Shown: positions 23,268 to 31,608 of the stretch, piece after piece
How positions within the stretch are numbered: position 1 is the stretch's first letter
Layout: each line of letters begins with the position of its first letter
Source of the DNA: Gemmatimonadota bacterium
Lineage (GTDB): Bacteria > Gemmatimonadota > Gemmatimonadetes > Longimicrobiales > Gaopeijiaceae
Direction of reading: 5' to 3'
Assembly: GCA_028874985.1 (NCBI GenBank)
Contig: JAPPGI010000137.1
Location: 1 to 49,439 of the forward strand
Length of the DNA: 49,439 nucleotides
Position numbers and translations under genes: made by a program
The notes under the pieces: generated by a model
Told to the model about the DNA's origin: nothing
Database searches by the model: none
What the model saw: the letters and a program-made list of their open reading frames with translations, nothing else

Positions 23268-24602
23268 CGTCACCCCCTCGAACGCCTCCGGATTCACGGC
23301 CGCGGCCCGGCTCGCGCGCAGTTCGGGCATCACCTCGCGCTGCGAATACAGCACCAGGAAGGCCCCCTCGACCGTAAGGCCGAATACCGCCAGCCCCACC
23401 CCCGGCACCGCCCCGCTCAGGTCCGTGGTCCGCACCGCCAGCGCCGCCGCCACGAGGCTTGCGACCCGCAGCACTGCCCCCGCCCCCACCACCCCGGTCC
23501 GCCCCGAGCGCACGAAGAGACCCTGGTAGTACTGGCGGATCGCGTAGAGGAGCGGGTAGGCGGCCGCGATAGGGAGCGCCGCTCCGGCCAGCGCCACCAG
23601 ACCCGCATCCAGCGCGAAGACATGGTGCAGCACCGGCCCGCGGATCGCGGGGACCGACAGAACGAGGAGCACCGCCATCATGGAGAGGGCGACGATCGCG
23701 CCCCACCCCCTCACGCGACGGTGCGTCTCCGAGCACTCGACCAGCGCGATGCCGGCGTGTTGCAGCTGCCCCACCGGCGCGGCGACGAACCACGCCATCG
23801 CTTCGACCACGCCGAAGGCTGCAAGCGCGGGGTCCGGGTCGGCGGTACGCGCGAGGACGGCGTTGATGATGAGGGGCGTGGCCCACCACAGAAGGACGTT
23901 CACCATGAGCGGTGCCGAGAAGCGGGCCACGTTCTCCCGGTCGGCCTCGCAGTCCCCCCTCTCGAGCCGGAGCCCCGGCGTGCGCGACCACATCACCACC
24001 AGCGTCTCCACGATCAGGCCGCCGGTGAAGGCCGCCGCACCGACCCACGCCCCCCCGCCCGTCGCCAGCAGCGCGAAGGAGACCAGGGCCAGCACTCCCG
24101 TCCGTCCCCCGGTGGCGGCCGCGATCGGGAAGGTGCGGTGGCCCGCGACGAGCCGCCCCTGGTGCGCGGCCCTGACCGCCGTGAGGACCGGGACCGGCCA
24201 CAGGAGCTGCATGGCGCGCACGGCCTCGTTCAGCACTCCGGGCCCGACGCCCACCACGCGCCCGAAAACGAGGTCGCCGGCCCCGGTGAACGCGATGAGC
24301 GCCCCGGCAGCCGACATCACCGCGCCCACCGGGTACGCGAACCGCCTGACCGGTGAGAACGAGGCTTCGGCGAGGAGCCGCGCGGCGGCGACCTGCTGCA
24401 TGACGAAGAGGGGGGCGTAGAGGACGCCGCAGACCGCGAAGGCGACGCTGTAACCGGCGAGCGCGGTGACCGGGTCGGCGGACCGGGCGAGGGCGGCCGC
24501 CAGGATCGGGTTCGTGGCCGTGAGAAGCAGGCTGGTGGCCGCCAGCGGCGTATAGAAGCGTGCAAAACCGCGCGCCGTCAGGAGACCGCCGGGGTTGATC
24601 AC
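23265..24602 (-). CDS. MATE/ANKH-like multi-pass membrane transporter
   Basis: 445 residues from a GTG start with about 12 hydrophobic segments. The N-terminal motif ARFYTPLAATSLLLTATNPI and the two-fold repeated layout (second half at APLMVNVLLWWATPLIINAV) match the MOP superfamily; the ALARSADPVTALAGYSVAF segment resembles bacterial ANKH-like members. It would export or flip a small molecule or lipid-linked substrate across the inner membrane; the substrate cannot be read. It is convergent with the VWA gene and ends in repeat copy D. Confidence 0.75.
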   Translation of the reverse strand: MINPGGLLTARGFARFYTPLAATSLLLTATNPILAAALARSADPVTALAGYSVAFAVCGVLYAPLFVMQQVAAARLLAEASFSPVRRFAYPVGAVMSAAGALIAFTGAGDLVFGRVVGVGPGVLNEAVRAMQLLWPVPVLTAVRAAHQGRLVAGHRTFPIAAATGGRTGVLALVSFALLATGGGAWVGAAAFTGGLIVETLVVMWSRTPGLRLERGDCEADRENVARFSAPLMVNVLLWWATPLIINAVLARTADPDPALAAFGVVEAMAWFVAAPVGQLQHAGIALVECSETHRRVRGWGAIVALSMMAVLLVLSVPAIRGPVLHHVFALDAGLVALAGAALPIAAAYPLLYAIRQYYQGLFVRSGRTGVVGAGAVLRVASLVAAALAVRTTDLSGAVPGVGLAVFGLTVEGAFLVLYSQREVMPELRASRAAAVNPEAFEGVT

Positions 24603-24750
24603 CGGCAGCCCCCCGTGGACGTCGTCACGGCGTCACGGGCCGTCCGGCGGATCCTCATGGCCGCGAGCGGCCAACCCCACGGCCCGAGACTCCCGTCCTA
24701 CGGGGTGGAGTTTCACAGAAAACGACCGGGCGGGTGAACCGAGCGAGACC

Positions 24751-24969
24751 ATGGACGACTTCCTGCGGCCCCTGCTCATGATGGTTGCGCTGCTTGCACT
24801 GTGGGGGTTCATCCTTGCGGGCGGCAACTTTCTGATCCGGCTGTTCTTTCATGTGTGGGAACGAATCGCGGAACGCGGACTGCCTACCCGGAAAGCGCTC
24901 CGTCGGCAGGACGAGGAAGACGCTGAGAACGGAGAATCCCGGCAGTCCGTGGATGCGTCCTCCCGGTGA
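24751..24969 (+). CDS. Small single-pass membrane protein
   Basis: 72 residues: one hydrophobic helix (about 6-30, LLMMVALLALWGFILAGGNF) then a charged cytoplasmic-type tail (RKALRRQDEEDAENGESRQ). The last codons (CAGTCCGTGGATGCG) match an end of the dispersed repeat, so the C-terminus may be repeat-derived. There is no strong ribosome-binding site. It abuts the convergent Trm112-like gene directly. Confidence 0.5.
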   Translation: MDDFLRPLLMMVALLALWGFILAGGNFLIRLFFHVWERIAERGLPTRKALRRQDEEDAENGESRQSVDASSR

Positions 24970-25227
24970 TCACAGGGCCGAGACGTCGATCGACTCGTCG
25001 ATCAGCATGATCGGGATGCCGTCGCGGACGGGGTAGAGGATCCGGCCGTCCTCGCGCAGAAGGCCCTCGCCGACCGGATCGGTTACCGGATCGCCGGCCC
25101 GGGTGCGGGCACCGCCGCCGTCCACCGCGGCGTTGAGGCGGTCGAGCACCTCCGCGCCCGCGCGGACGACGGGCTGCTTGCTCTCGGGGCAGACGAGAAT
25201 GGCCAGGAGTTCGGGGTCGAGAGGCAT
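24970..25227 (-). CDS. Trm112/YcaR-family small zinc-ribbon-like protein
   Basis: 85 residues from ATG 25227. It starts MPLDPELLAILVCPESKQPV and ends with GEGLLREDGRILYPVRDGIP and IMLIDES, the conserved UPF0434/Trm112 pattern. The second Cys pair found in some members is absent. Family members act as small activators or scaffolds of methyltransferases and other enzymes. A candidate -10 box (TAACTT on the minus strand, 25277-25272) lies about 45 bases upstream. Confidence 0.85.
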   Translation of the reverse strand: MPLDPELLAILVCPESKQPVVRAGAEVLDRLNAAVDGGGARTRAGDPVTDPVGEGLLREDGRILYPVRDGIPIMLIDESIDVSAL

Positions 25228-25338
25228 GGGCGTTGACGGTGGCCGCGGATTGGGTGTGCTTTGGACGGGCAATAAGTTAAGGCGGCGGGAGGACCGGGAA
25301 AGGGAGGCGCCCCGCTCCAACGACGACGAGGTTACCGC

Positions 25339-25893
25339 ATGACGAGGATGTTCGCAGAGGGACGGTGGGCGCTCGCGGGGCGCGGCGGGGTCCTGGCGGC
25401 CGCGACGGCCATCGCCGCCGCCTGTGGTGCGGGGAGCGGCGGGGGGGCCGGGGGGAAGGCCGAAGACGGCGCCGCCGATCCGGCCGCGGCCGCCCGGGAG
25501 ACGCCGCGTCCCGCCCCGGGGATGGCCTGGGTCGTCTTCGGGGCGGACACGATCCTGGCCGAGGTTGCGAGCCTGCCGGAGCAACGGGAACGGGGACTGA
25601 TGAACCGCGATTCGGTCCCCGACGGGACCGGCATGCTCTTCGTCTTCCCCGAATCCGAGGAGCGCTCCTTCTGGATGCGGGACACCCGCGTCCCGCTGGA
25701 TCTCGCCTGCTTCGACGAGACCCTTGCGATCGTGAGCATCAGCCGGATGCAGCCCCTCGACGAAACGCTCATCGGATCCGGCGGGCCCACGGCCGTTGCG
25801 CTCGAGGTCCGGCAGGGATGGTTCGCCGAACGCGGCATCGAGGTGGGCGCGAGGGCGAAGGTTGTCTTCGGCCCGGGGATGACGGTGCGCTGA
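25339..25893 (+). CDS. DUF192-family lipoprotein
   Basis: 184 residues. Signal peptide with lipobox-like AAAC at about residue 29 and a Gly/Ala-rich linker. Residues about 68-182 are a DUF192 domain: RERGLMNRDSVPDGTGMLFV, then SFWMRDTRVPLDLACFDE and VALEVRQGWFAERGIEVGA. The family is widespread, periplasmic and of unknown biochemistry. The stop is four bases from the stop of the convergent aminotransferase gene. Confidence 0.88.
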   Translation: MTRMFAEGRWALAGRGGVLAAATAIAAACGAGSGGGAGGKAEDGAADPAAAARETPRPAPGMAWVVFGADTILAEVASLPEQRERGLMNRDSVPDGTGMLFVFPESEERSFWMRDTRVPLDLACFDETLAIVSISRMQPLDETLIGSGGPTAVALEVRQGWFAERGIEVGARAKVVFGPGMTVR

Positions 25894-25896
25894 CCT

Positions 25897-27075
25897 TCAG
25901 TCGTCCAGCGCACCGGTGAACGCCGCGACGAGGGCTTCCACGTCTTCCTCCGTGTTGTAGACGCAGGGAGACACCCGCACGCCGGTTCCCCTGAAGGAAA
26001 CCCCGACCCGGTGGCGTTCCAGGCTCCGCTTCAGGCGATCCGGGTTCATCCGCGGCGGCAGACCGAGACCGAAGATGTGGGGGCAGCGCCAGCGTTCGTC
26101 CTCCACCCCCAGGCCCAGCTCGCGCAGGCGGGGGAACACACCGGCCATGAGGGCCGCACAGTACGCGGAAACCCGTTCCGGCCGCCACGTCAGCACCAGG
26201 TCCAGCGAAGCCGCGAGAGCCGGAATGAGCGCGAAGTTGCTGCGCTGCCCCACGTCGAAGCGGAGAGCGCCCGACTGGTAGGCGTCGCGGTAGTCGACCA
26301 GGCCGGCGAAGTCCTCCGACCCCCGGCGCCCGATCCACGTCTCCTCCAGCGGAATCCCGTCCAGGTAGCGCTCGCCGAACCACGCCAGCGACAGCGAGTA
26401 GGGTCCGAGGAGCCACTTGTACGCCGCGACGATCAGGGCGTCCGGTGCGAGGGCCCGGACATCGAAGGGCGCGGCCCCCACCGTCTGCGTCCCGTCGAGG
26501 ATGAGCGCCGCTCCCACGGCGCGGGACCGTGCGCGCACGGCTTCCAGGTCGAAACGGGTGCCGTCGCTCCAGTGCACGGTGCCCATGGCCACCGCCACCG
26601 TCGCTCCGTCGATCTGCCCGAGGATGCGCTCCGTCCACCCTTCCCCCCTCACCCCACCGCCGGCCGGCGCGGCCACCCGGAGTTCGCCCCCCTTCTCCTC
26701 CACCAGGCGGCGCCACGGGTAGACGTTGCCGGGGAACTGTTCGTGCACGATCACCACGTTGCGGCCCGGCCCGGCCTCGGTGTTGCGGGCGATCGTCGAC
26801 ACCGCGTAGGAGACCGACGGCACCATCGCGACACGGTTCGGATCGGGCGCGTTGATCAGGCGGGCGAAGCGCGCGCGGAGTTCGTCCGCGGGGCGGAAGA
26901 AGTCCTCCGGAGCGATCGCCTGCGGAAAGCGCTTCGCCCTGAGTCCCTCGATCCCGGCCCGTTCCGCCGCCTTGGGAAGGGGGCCCATGTAGGCGCAGTT
27001 GAGGTAGTGGAAGTCTTCGGGCAGGGAGAAGCGATGTCGCTGGCAGGTGAGCGGTGCGCCGTCCCCCGCCGTCAC
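25897..27075 (-). CDS. Class-V aminotransferase-fold PLP enzyme
   Basis: 392 residues from a GTG whose last two bases share the TGA of the YIP1 gene upstream (GTGA), so translation is coupled. PLP contacts: the Asp in LILDGTQTVGA and the Schiff-base Lys in VAAYKWLLGPYSLSLAW. The N-terminus FHYLNCAYMGPLP and the C-terminal RVSPCVYNTEEDVEAL are typical of the kynureninase/cysteine-desulphurase branch. The exact substrate is unclear; no kyn or suf genes are nearby. Confidence 0.85.
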   Translation of the reverse strand: MTAGDGAPLTCQRHRFSLPEDFHYLNCAYMGPLPKAAERAGIEGLRAKRFPQAIAPEDFFRPADELRARFARLINAPDPNRVAMVPSVSYAVSTIARNTEAGPGRNVVIVHEQFPGNVYPWRRLVEEKGGELRVAAPAGGGVRGEGWTERILGQIDGATVAVAMGTVHWSDGTRFDLEAVRARSRAVGAALILDGTQTVGAAPFDVRALAPDALIVAAYKWLLGPYSLSLAWFGERYLDGIPLEETWIGRRGSEDFAGLVDYRDAYQSGALRFDVGQRSNFALIPALAASLDLVLTWRPERVSAYCAALMAGVFPRLRELGLGVEDERWRCPHIFGLGLPPRMNPDRLKRSLERHRVGVSFRGTGVRVSPCVYNTEEDVEALVAAFTGALDD

Positions 27076-27773
27076 GACGTGAAGAACGCCCTGATCACCG
27101 CCAAGACCACCACTATCGCCACCAGCACCGCCGCCGTCGGCCCCCAGCGCCGGCGTTCATCAAGCAGGGACAGCCCGAGCCCGGCGACCACGGTGCTCCA
27201 AAGCGTGAACAGGTCAAGACCGTTCAGCACGTTGTACAGAAAGCCGTCCAGGAACGGGAAGAAGTCACCCACTGCGAGCGTCTCCTCGATGTTCAGGCTC
27301 CGTATGCGCAACGGCGTCACCAGCAGCGCCCCGAGGGCCAGGATGACGCCCGCGTGCGATATCACGCAGAGGTGCTGCCTGAAGGACGCCCGGTCACCCC
27401 GCATGAAGATGAAGAGCACGGAGGTGACCAGGCTCACGATGACCGGCAGGACGAGCACGACTACCGCACCGGAAGCGACGCCCAGCGACTTGTACAGAAT
27501 CATGGGCGCCTCCTGGAGGTCACCCAGCTGCTCGGGCGACGTCGCCTGCTCGGCGACCGCCCCGTAGAACACTTCCGCGGGGATGAGCGCCAGGGAGATG
27601 CCCACCACCACCGCCGTGAAGGCCGCCACGGGAAACCACGCCGGGTTGGCGGCCAGCGCCGTGAAGAGCTCTTCCGGCCGCACGAGAACCATCCACAGGC
27701 GTTTGAGGAAGGCGGGGCGCGGCGGGGTCTCGCCCGCGGCGGCCGCCCACTGCGATGCGTATCGGTCGTTCAT
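27072..27773 (-). CDS. YIP1-family membrane protein
   Basis: 233 residues with five predicted transmembrane helices after a cytoplasmic N-terminus of about 45 residues. The order and the segment HAGVILALGALLVTPLRIRS fit the YIP1 family, small inner-membrane proteins of unclear bacterial function. It begins six bases after the stop of B3 (GGAGAAATGACCTGAC upstream) and overlaps the next gene by four bases, so B3, this gene and the aminotransferase form an operon. Confidence 0.75.
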   Translation of the reverse strand: MNDRYASQWAAAAGETPPRPAFLKRLWMVLVRPEELFTALAANPAWFPVAAFTAVVVGISLALIPAEVFYGAVAEQATSPEQLGDLQEAPMILYKSLGVASGAVVVLVLPVIVSLVTSVLFIFMRGDRASFRQHLCVISHAGVILALGALLVTPLRIRSLNIEETLAVGDFFPFLDGFLYNVLNGLDLFTLWSTVVAGLGLSLLDERRRWGPTAAVLVAIVVVLAVIRAFFTS

Positions 27774-27779
27774 GTCAGG

Positions 27780-28658
27780 TCATTTCTCCCGCCTGAGTCG
27801 CTGTGGTCCCGAGAAGCGGACCGATGTCGACGGCCGCCCCTCCATCGTGGCCCGGCCCTCGAGCCGGCGCATGAGTTCGGCGCTGTGGAGCAACCCCGAT
27901 TCGGCGTCCCAGAACAGGTGCCCGGTCAGCGAGCCGGAAAGACTGTTGGTGGTGGCCCGACCCCCCGGTCGCCCCTGCCCGCCTATCGCCACCTCGGCGG
28001 AGAGGGCGATCGCCACGAGCGCAAGGCCGTCGACGACGGTGTCGCCGACAAGCGTGTAGGTACGGGCCGTGGTCGAGGTCGTCTCCATGCCCCCCGCGGA
28101 CGAGTACCACACGACCGTATCGCTCCAGGTCTCACCCGGATCGGCCACGCGGCCGGGCAATCCCGGAAACAGGTCGTACGGCAGCTGGTTGAAGAGGGAC
28201 AGCTGTCCCGCGTCGCGCGAAAGCTCCGGTCGTGCGACCGACATGACCCCGCCGGTGGACCCGACGACGAAGACCATCGCCCCGCGGGCGTCGCGGCTCT
28301 GCAGGGACCGCGTGCTCCCGCTGGCCCGGTTTCTCGTGAAACCGCTGAAGTCCTCGATCTCGGCGTTCACCCGCAGGCCGACCGGATCGTCACGGAAGCG
28401 CACCGACAGCGTGGCCGTGGCCACCGAGAGCAGTTCCGTCGTGCCCGCCGGTGAACCGAGGGACATCATCATCGTGTCCACCACGTCGTAGGTGGTGCTC
28501 CCCACCGACGGGACGCCGTGCGCCAGCGCTTCCTGGGAACGGGCCGGAGACGATGGCGAAGGCGCGCCGGCGTCCGGCGGGGTCCCGGGGTCGCCCGCAC
28601 CCGAATCGCTCGCCGTGACCAGGGCCGCGGCCACGGCCACGAACACGCTCCGCTTCAT
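27780..28658 (-). CDS. Secreted protein B3 (B family, third paralogue)
   Basis: 292 residues from ATG 28658. Signal peptide MKRSVFVAVAAALVTASDSG has no lipobox Cys, unlike B1, so it is probably periplasmic rather than lipidated. The family hallmarks are kept: HGVPSVGSTTYDVVDTMMMS, VGLRVNAEIEDFSGF, ETWSDTVVWY, YTLVGDTVVDGLALVAIAL and LFWDAESGLLHSAEL with a basic C-terminus (FSGPQRLRREK). Unlike B1 and B2 it is first in an operon with YIP1 and an aminotransferase and has no A-family neighbour. Homologous position to B2's amber codon is a normal sense codon. Confidence 0.7.
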   Translation of the reverse strand: MKRSVFVAVAAALVTASDSGAGDPGTPPDAGAPSPSSPARSQEALAHGVPSVGSTTYDVVDTMMMSLGSPAGTTELLSVATATLSVRFRDDPVGLRVNAEIEDFSGFTRNRASGSTRSLQSRDARGAMVFVVGSTGGVMSVARPELSRDAGQLSLFNQLPYDLFPGLPGRVADPGETWSDTVVWYSSAGGMETTSTTARTYTLVGDTVVDGLALVAIALSAEVAIGGQGRPGGRATTNSLSGSLTGHLFWDAESGLLHSAELMRRLEGRATMEGRPSTSVRFSGPQRLRREK

Positions 28659-28759
28659 GGGATCGACTCCGGTTCTCCGGCTTCACGGTGGCGGGGGCCG
28701 AGGGAGGCTCGACCCGTCGGGGCCACCAACCTACCCCCCGGTTTCTGGCCGGGCAATAA

Positions 28760-28786
28760 GGAAGGCGTTATCCTATTCGGCCTTCC
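28760..28786. promoter_or_regulatory. Inverted repeat in the divergent region before the 28813 gene
   Basis: GGAAGG (28760-28765) and CCTTCC (28781-28786) flank an AT-richer stretch containing TATCCT. It may be an operator over a -10 region of the gene at 28813 or of divergent B3. Confidence 0.25.
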
Positions 28787-28812
28787 ACGGGTTACAGATT
28801 CCGCGAGGTGAA

Positions 28813-29382
28813 ATGAGCTACAGGACGAACCCCGACAGAATCCTCGAGAACATCGACCGGGCCCGGAGCCGGGACATGGAGCGGGCACTCTCCCTCAACG
28901 ACCGGCAGGCCCGGGGCAGGGAGATGGACACCACGGTCCCCGATGGGGACGCGACCACCCCGGAGCGCATGCGGCGTCTCTTCGACCTTGTCGACTCGGG
29001 CTACCGCAAGGCCGCGCAGAGTGCCGAGATCAGTCCGCTCGCGGCCCGCTTTCGCGCCATCGGCGACATCTCCCACCAGATGGCGGTCGGAGACGTCAGC
29101 GTGTCGATCCAGTACCTGGACCACGAGCGCCACGACGACGTGGGCGTGGTGCCCTTCGAAATCACCCCGCGCGACCTGGAGGAGGCCAGGAAGGAGACCC
29201 GCACCAGCCGGCCCGACGTCAACGCGATCAAGGTGCTCAGGCTGAGGTTGAGGGATGGAGTGCTGGCCGCCTACAGGAAGATCGACCCGCGCCTGCGGGA
29301 TGCCCTGAAGAACCGGGCCGACATCGGACACGTGGGCGCCGAGGTCACCCTCGACCTGCGCCCCAGCGTCCCGGCCTCGTAG
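28813..29382 (+). CDS. Hypothetical cytoplasmic protein
   Basis: 189 residues from ATG 28813 with ribosome-binding site GAGGTGAA. No signal peptide or membrane helix; charged and partly helical. Features: YRTNPDRILENIDRARSRDM at the start, MAVGDVSVSIQYLDHERHDD in the middle and AAYRKIDPRLRDALKNRADI near the end. I recognise no family. It is divergent from B3. Confidence 0.6.
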   Translation: MSYRTNPDRILENIDRARSRDMERALSLNDRQARGREMDTTVPDGDATTPERMRRLFDLVDSGYRKAAQSAEISPLAARFRAIGDISHQMAVGDVSVSIQYLDHERHDDVGVVPFEITPRDLEEARKETRTSRPDVNAIKVLRLRLRDGVLAAYRKIDPRLRDALKNRADIGHVGAEVTLDLRPSVPAS

Positions 29383-29538
29383 TTTCGCGGAGCCTGCGGA
29401 GCGGATCCTCCCGGCTCCCGCCCCGCCGGCCCGGGGCCGTGGCCGACGCCACCCCCGGCCTGTTTCCCGGGCCGCGCCCGCGAACCGGTCCCGTCCCGCC
29501 ATGTAGGCGCCCCGGCCGGCGGTCCAATCTCTCCCGCG

Positions 29539-31317
29539 ATGACGGGGCACGACGAACTACTCGGGCAACTGTTGCTGGACAGCGGTGCGATCACACCTTC
29601 CGTCCTGCGTGACGCCGGCGAAGAGCACCTTCGCTCGGGCCGGAGTCTGGCCGAGGTTCTGCTGCGCAAGGGAGCGGTGGACGAGCTTCAGCTGGCGCGG
29701 GCTCTTTCCGCGCAACTCGACCTTCCCTTCGTGGCATCCCCCCTGCACCCCGAACCCCGGGCGCTTGCGAAGATCGACTCCCGTCTGGCCCGCCGGAAGG
29801 GCGTACTCCCCCTTTCCCTCGAGGGCCGCCGCCTGACCGTAGCCATGGCGAACGCCCTGGACACGGACGCGCTCGACGACCTGCGGTTCCAGTCGGGCTG
29901 TCATGTGGAGCCGGTCGTCGCGCCCGCCTCCGAGGTGCAACGGGCGATCCGCGAGGCGTACGGGGGCGAGTTGCCCGAACTCCTCGACAGCCTCGACCAC
30001 CCGGACGTCCAGGAGCAGGAGGCCGGCCCCAGGCTCCTGGAGCAGGAAGCAGGGGCGGGCCCGATCATCCGGATCGTGGACCACATCCTGTCCACGGCCA
30101 TGGACAGCCGCGCCAGCGACATACACATCGAGACGATGGCCGCGGGCTCCAGGGTCCGCCTGCGCGTCGACGGCCTGCTGGCCACCGCCATCGAGTTGCC
30201 GCAAGGCACCCATCACGCGGTCATCTCGCGCATCAAGATCATGGCGGGGCTGGACATCTCGGTCCGCCGGCGTCCCCAGGACGGGGGTTTCACAGTCAAC
30301 CGGCGCGACACCGAACTCACCGTCCGCGTCTCCACCATCCCGACCCAGGGCGGCGAAAAGGCCGTTCTGCGTCTCCTGGATCCCGGGGACGCGCCCTCGG
30401 ATCTGTCCTCGCTGGGCCTGTCCTCGCACGACCTCGAACGCCTGCGCCGCCTCCTCGACCGGCGCCAGGGGGTGCTCCTGGCCGCCGGTCCCACGGGCAG
30501 CGGCAAGACCACCACGCTGTCGGGGGCGGTGGCGGAACTGGCCGCCGGGAAGATCAATGTCGTGACGCTCGAGGACCCCGTCGAATACCGGTTTCCCGGG
30601 GTCGCCCAGATGGAGATCGACAGGAAGGCGGGAGTGGGGTTTCCGTCGGGATTGCGCGCGATTCTGCGCCAGGACCCCGACGTGATCCTGGTGGGAGAGG
30701 TGCGGGACCGCGAGACCGCCGAAATCGCGATGTCCGCGGCGGTGACCGGGCACCTGGTCCTCACGACCATCCACACGGTCGACGCGCCCAGCGCCATCGT
30801 GCGGCTTCTCGAGATGGGCGTGCCACCCTTCCTGGTGGCCGGCGGCCTGTCCGGGGTGGTCGCGCAGCGGCTGGTGCGTCGCCTGTGCGCACGTTGCGAC
30901 GGGCGGGGCGGGGACTGCCCCGTCTGCAAGGACGGCTACCGGGGCCGCAGCGGTGTGTTCGAAGTCCTGGTGGTCGACGACGACATCAGGACCGCGGTGA
31001 CCACCGGCGCCTCCATAACCTCGCTGCGCACCCTGGCGCGCCGCACCGGCATGCGATCGATGGGACGCGACGCGCTGCGCCAGGTCGCCGAAAGGGCGAC
31101 GACACCCCACGAGGCGGGCCGGATCATCGCGCTCACCCGGGGCGCCGGCGTGCAGTGCGCCAACTGCGACGCGGCCATACCCCCCACCGCGACCGGCTGC
31201 CCGATGTGCGGCCACCCGCGAGGCGGCGCCTGTTCCTGCGGCGAGCCGATGGAGCGTCGCTGGCGGTACTGTCCGGCGTGCCTGCGCCCCGCCGCGCCGG
31301 CCGCGCCTCATCCGTAG
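29539..31317 (+). CDS. PilB/GspE-type secretion ATPase with C-terminal zinc ribbons
   Basis: 592 residues. Residues about 5-150 are an MshEN/GspE N-terminal domain. The ATPase has Walker A GPTGSGKTTT (about 317-326), an Asp box VTLEDPVEYR, Walker B DPDVILVGEVRD and the His box HLVLTTIHTVDA. The usual tetra-Cys zinc motif follows (CARCDGRGGDCPVCKDGYRG). The last 60 residues add two more Cys-pair groups (VQCANCDAA, GCPMCGHP, SCGEP, YCPAC), a double zinc ribbon not found in standard PilB or GspE. No other pilus or secretion gene lies nearby, so it is an orphan ATPase. It powers hexameric motor function in type II secretion or type IV pili. Confidence 0.88.
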   Translation: MTGHDELLGQLLLDSGAITPSVLRDAGEEHLRSGRSLAEVLLRKGAVDELQLARALSAQLDLPFVASPLHPEPRALAKIDSRLARRKGVLPLSLEGRRLTVAMANALDTDALDDLRFQSGCHVEPVVAPASEVQRAIREAYGGELPELLDSLDHPDVQEQEAGPRLLEQEAGAGPIIRIVDHILSTAMDSRASDIHIETMAAGSRVRLRVDGLLATAIELPQGTHHAVISRIKIMAGLDISVRRRPQDGGFTVNRRDTELTVRVSTIPTQGGEKAVLRLLDPGDAPSDLSSLGLSSHDLERLRRLLDRRQGVLLAAGPTGSGKTTTLSGAVAELAAGKINVVTLEDPVEYRFPGVAQMEIDRKAGVGFPSGLRAILRQDPDVILVGEVRDRETAEIAMSAAVTGHLVLTTIHTVDAPSAIVRLLEMGVPPFLVAGGLSGVVAQRLVRRLCARCDGRGGDCPVCKDGYRGRSGVFEVLVVDDDIRTAVTTGASITSLRTLARRTGMRSMGRDALRQVAERATTPHEAGRIIALTRGAGVQCANCDAAIPPTATGCPMCGHPRGGACSCGEPMERRWRYCPACLRPAAPAAPHP

Positions 31318-31568
31318 CAGCCCGTGGACAAGATCCCCCCGGCATTCGAGCGGCGATGCATCCGACCTGGACGCTTCGCCCCACCCTTTCGGGAACGTAA
31401 AGACAACTTTACTTTATGTCATGTTAGGTGTACATCTGACACCCTTGAGGCTCCGCTCTGCGTTGCTCCTCAGCCCAATAGCGCTGCTATTGGCCCCTCG
31501 TCGCGCCTTGCCAGCCCGGCGCCTCGCCGCTCTCGGTGCTCGCGGGGCCTTACCCACGGACTGCTGGA
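31318..31568 (+). repeat. Dispersed inverted-repeat element, copy C (complete long form, MITE-like)
   Basis: Left end CAGCCCGTGGACAAGATC (from 31318, right after the GspE stop) and right end CCCACGGACTGCTGG (to 31568) are inverted. Inside are three hairpins: GTAAAG-CTTTAC (31397-31412), GGTGT-ACACC (31427-31443) and CCAATAGC-GCT-GCTATTGG (31475-31493), then TCGTCGCGCCTTGCC and the common core (31500-31552). The region 31390-31440 is clearly AT-richer than its surroundings. No transposase ORF is present. The 31318-31608 interval has no gene. Confidence 0.7.
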
Positions 31569-31608
31569 GAGATTCGCCGCAGCGTCACACCGCCTGTCCA
31601 CCCGGGTG

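Noticed and set aside
29557-31311. 584-codon minus-strand frame opposite the GspE-type ATPase
   Set aside because: Shadow frame; the plus strand has all ATPase motifs.
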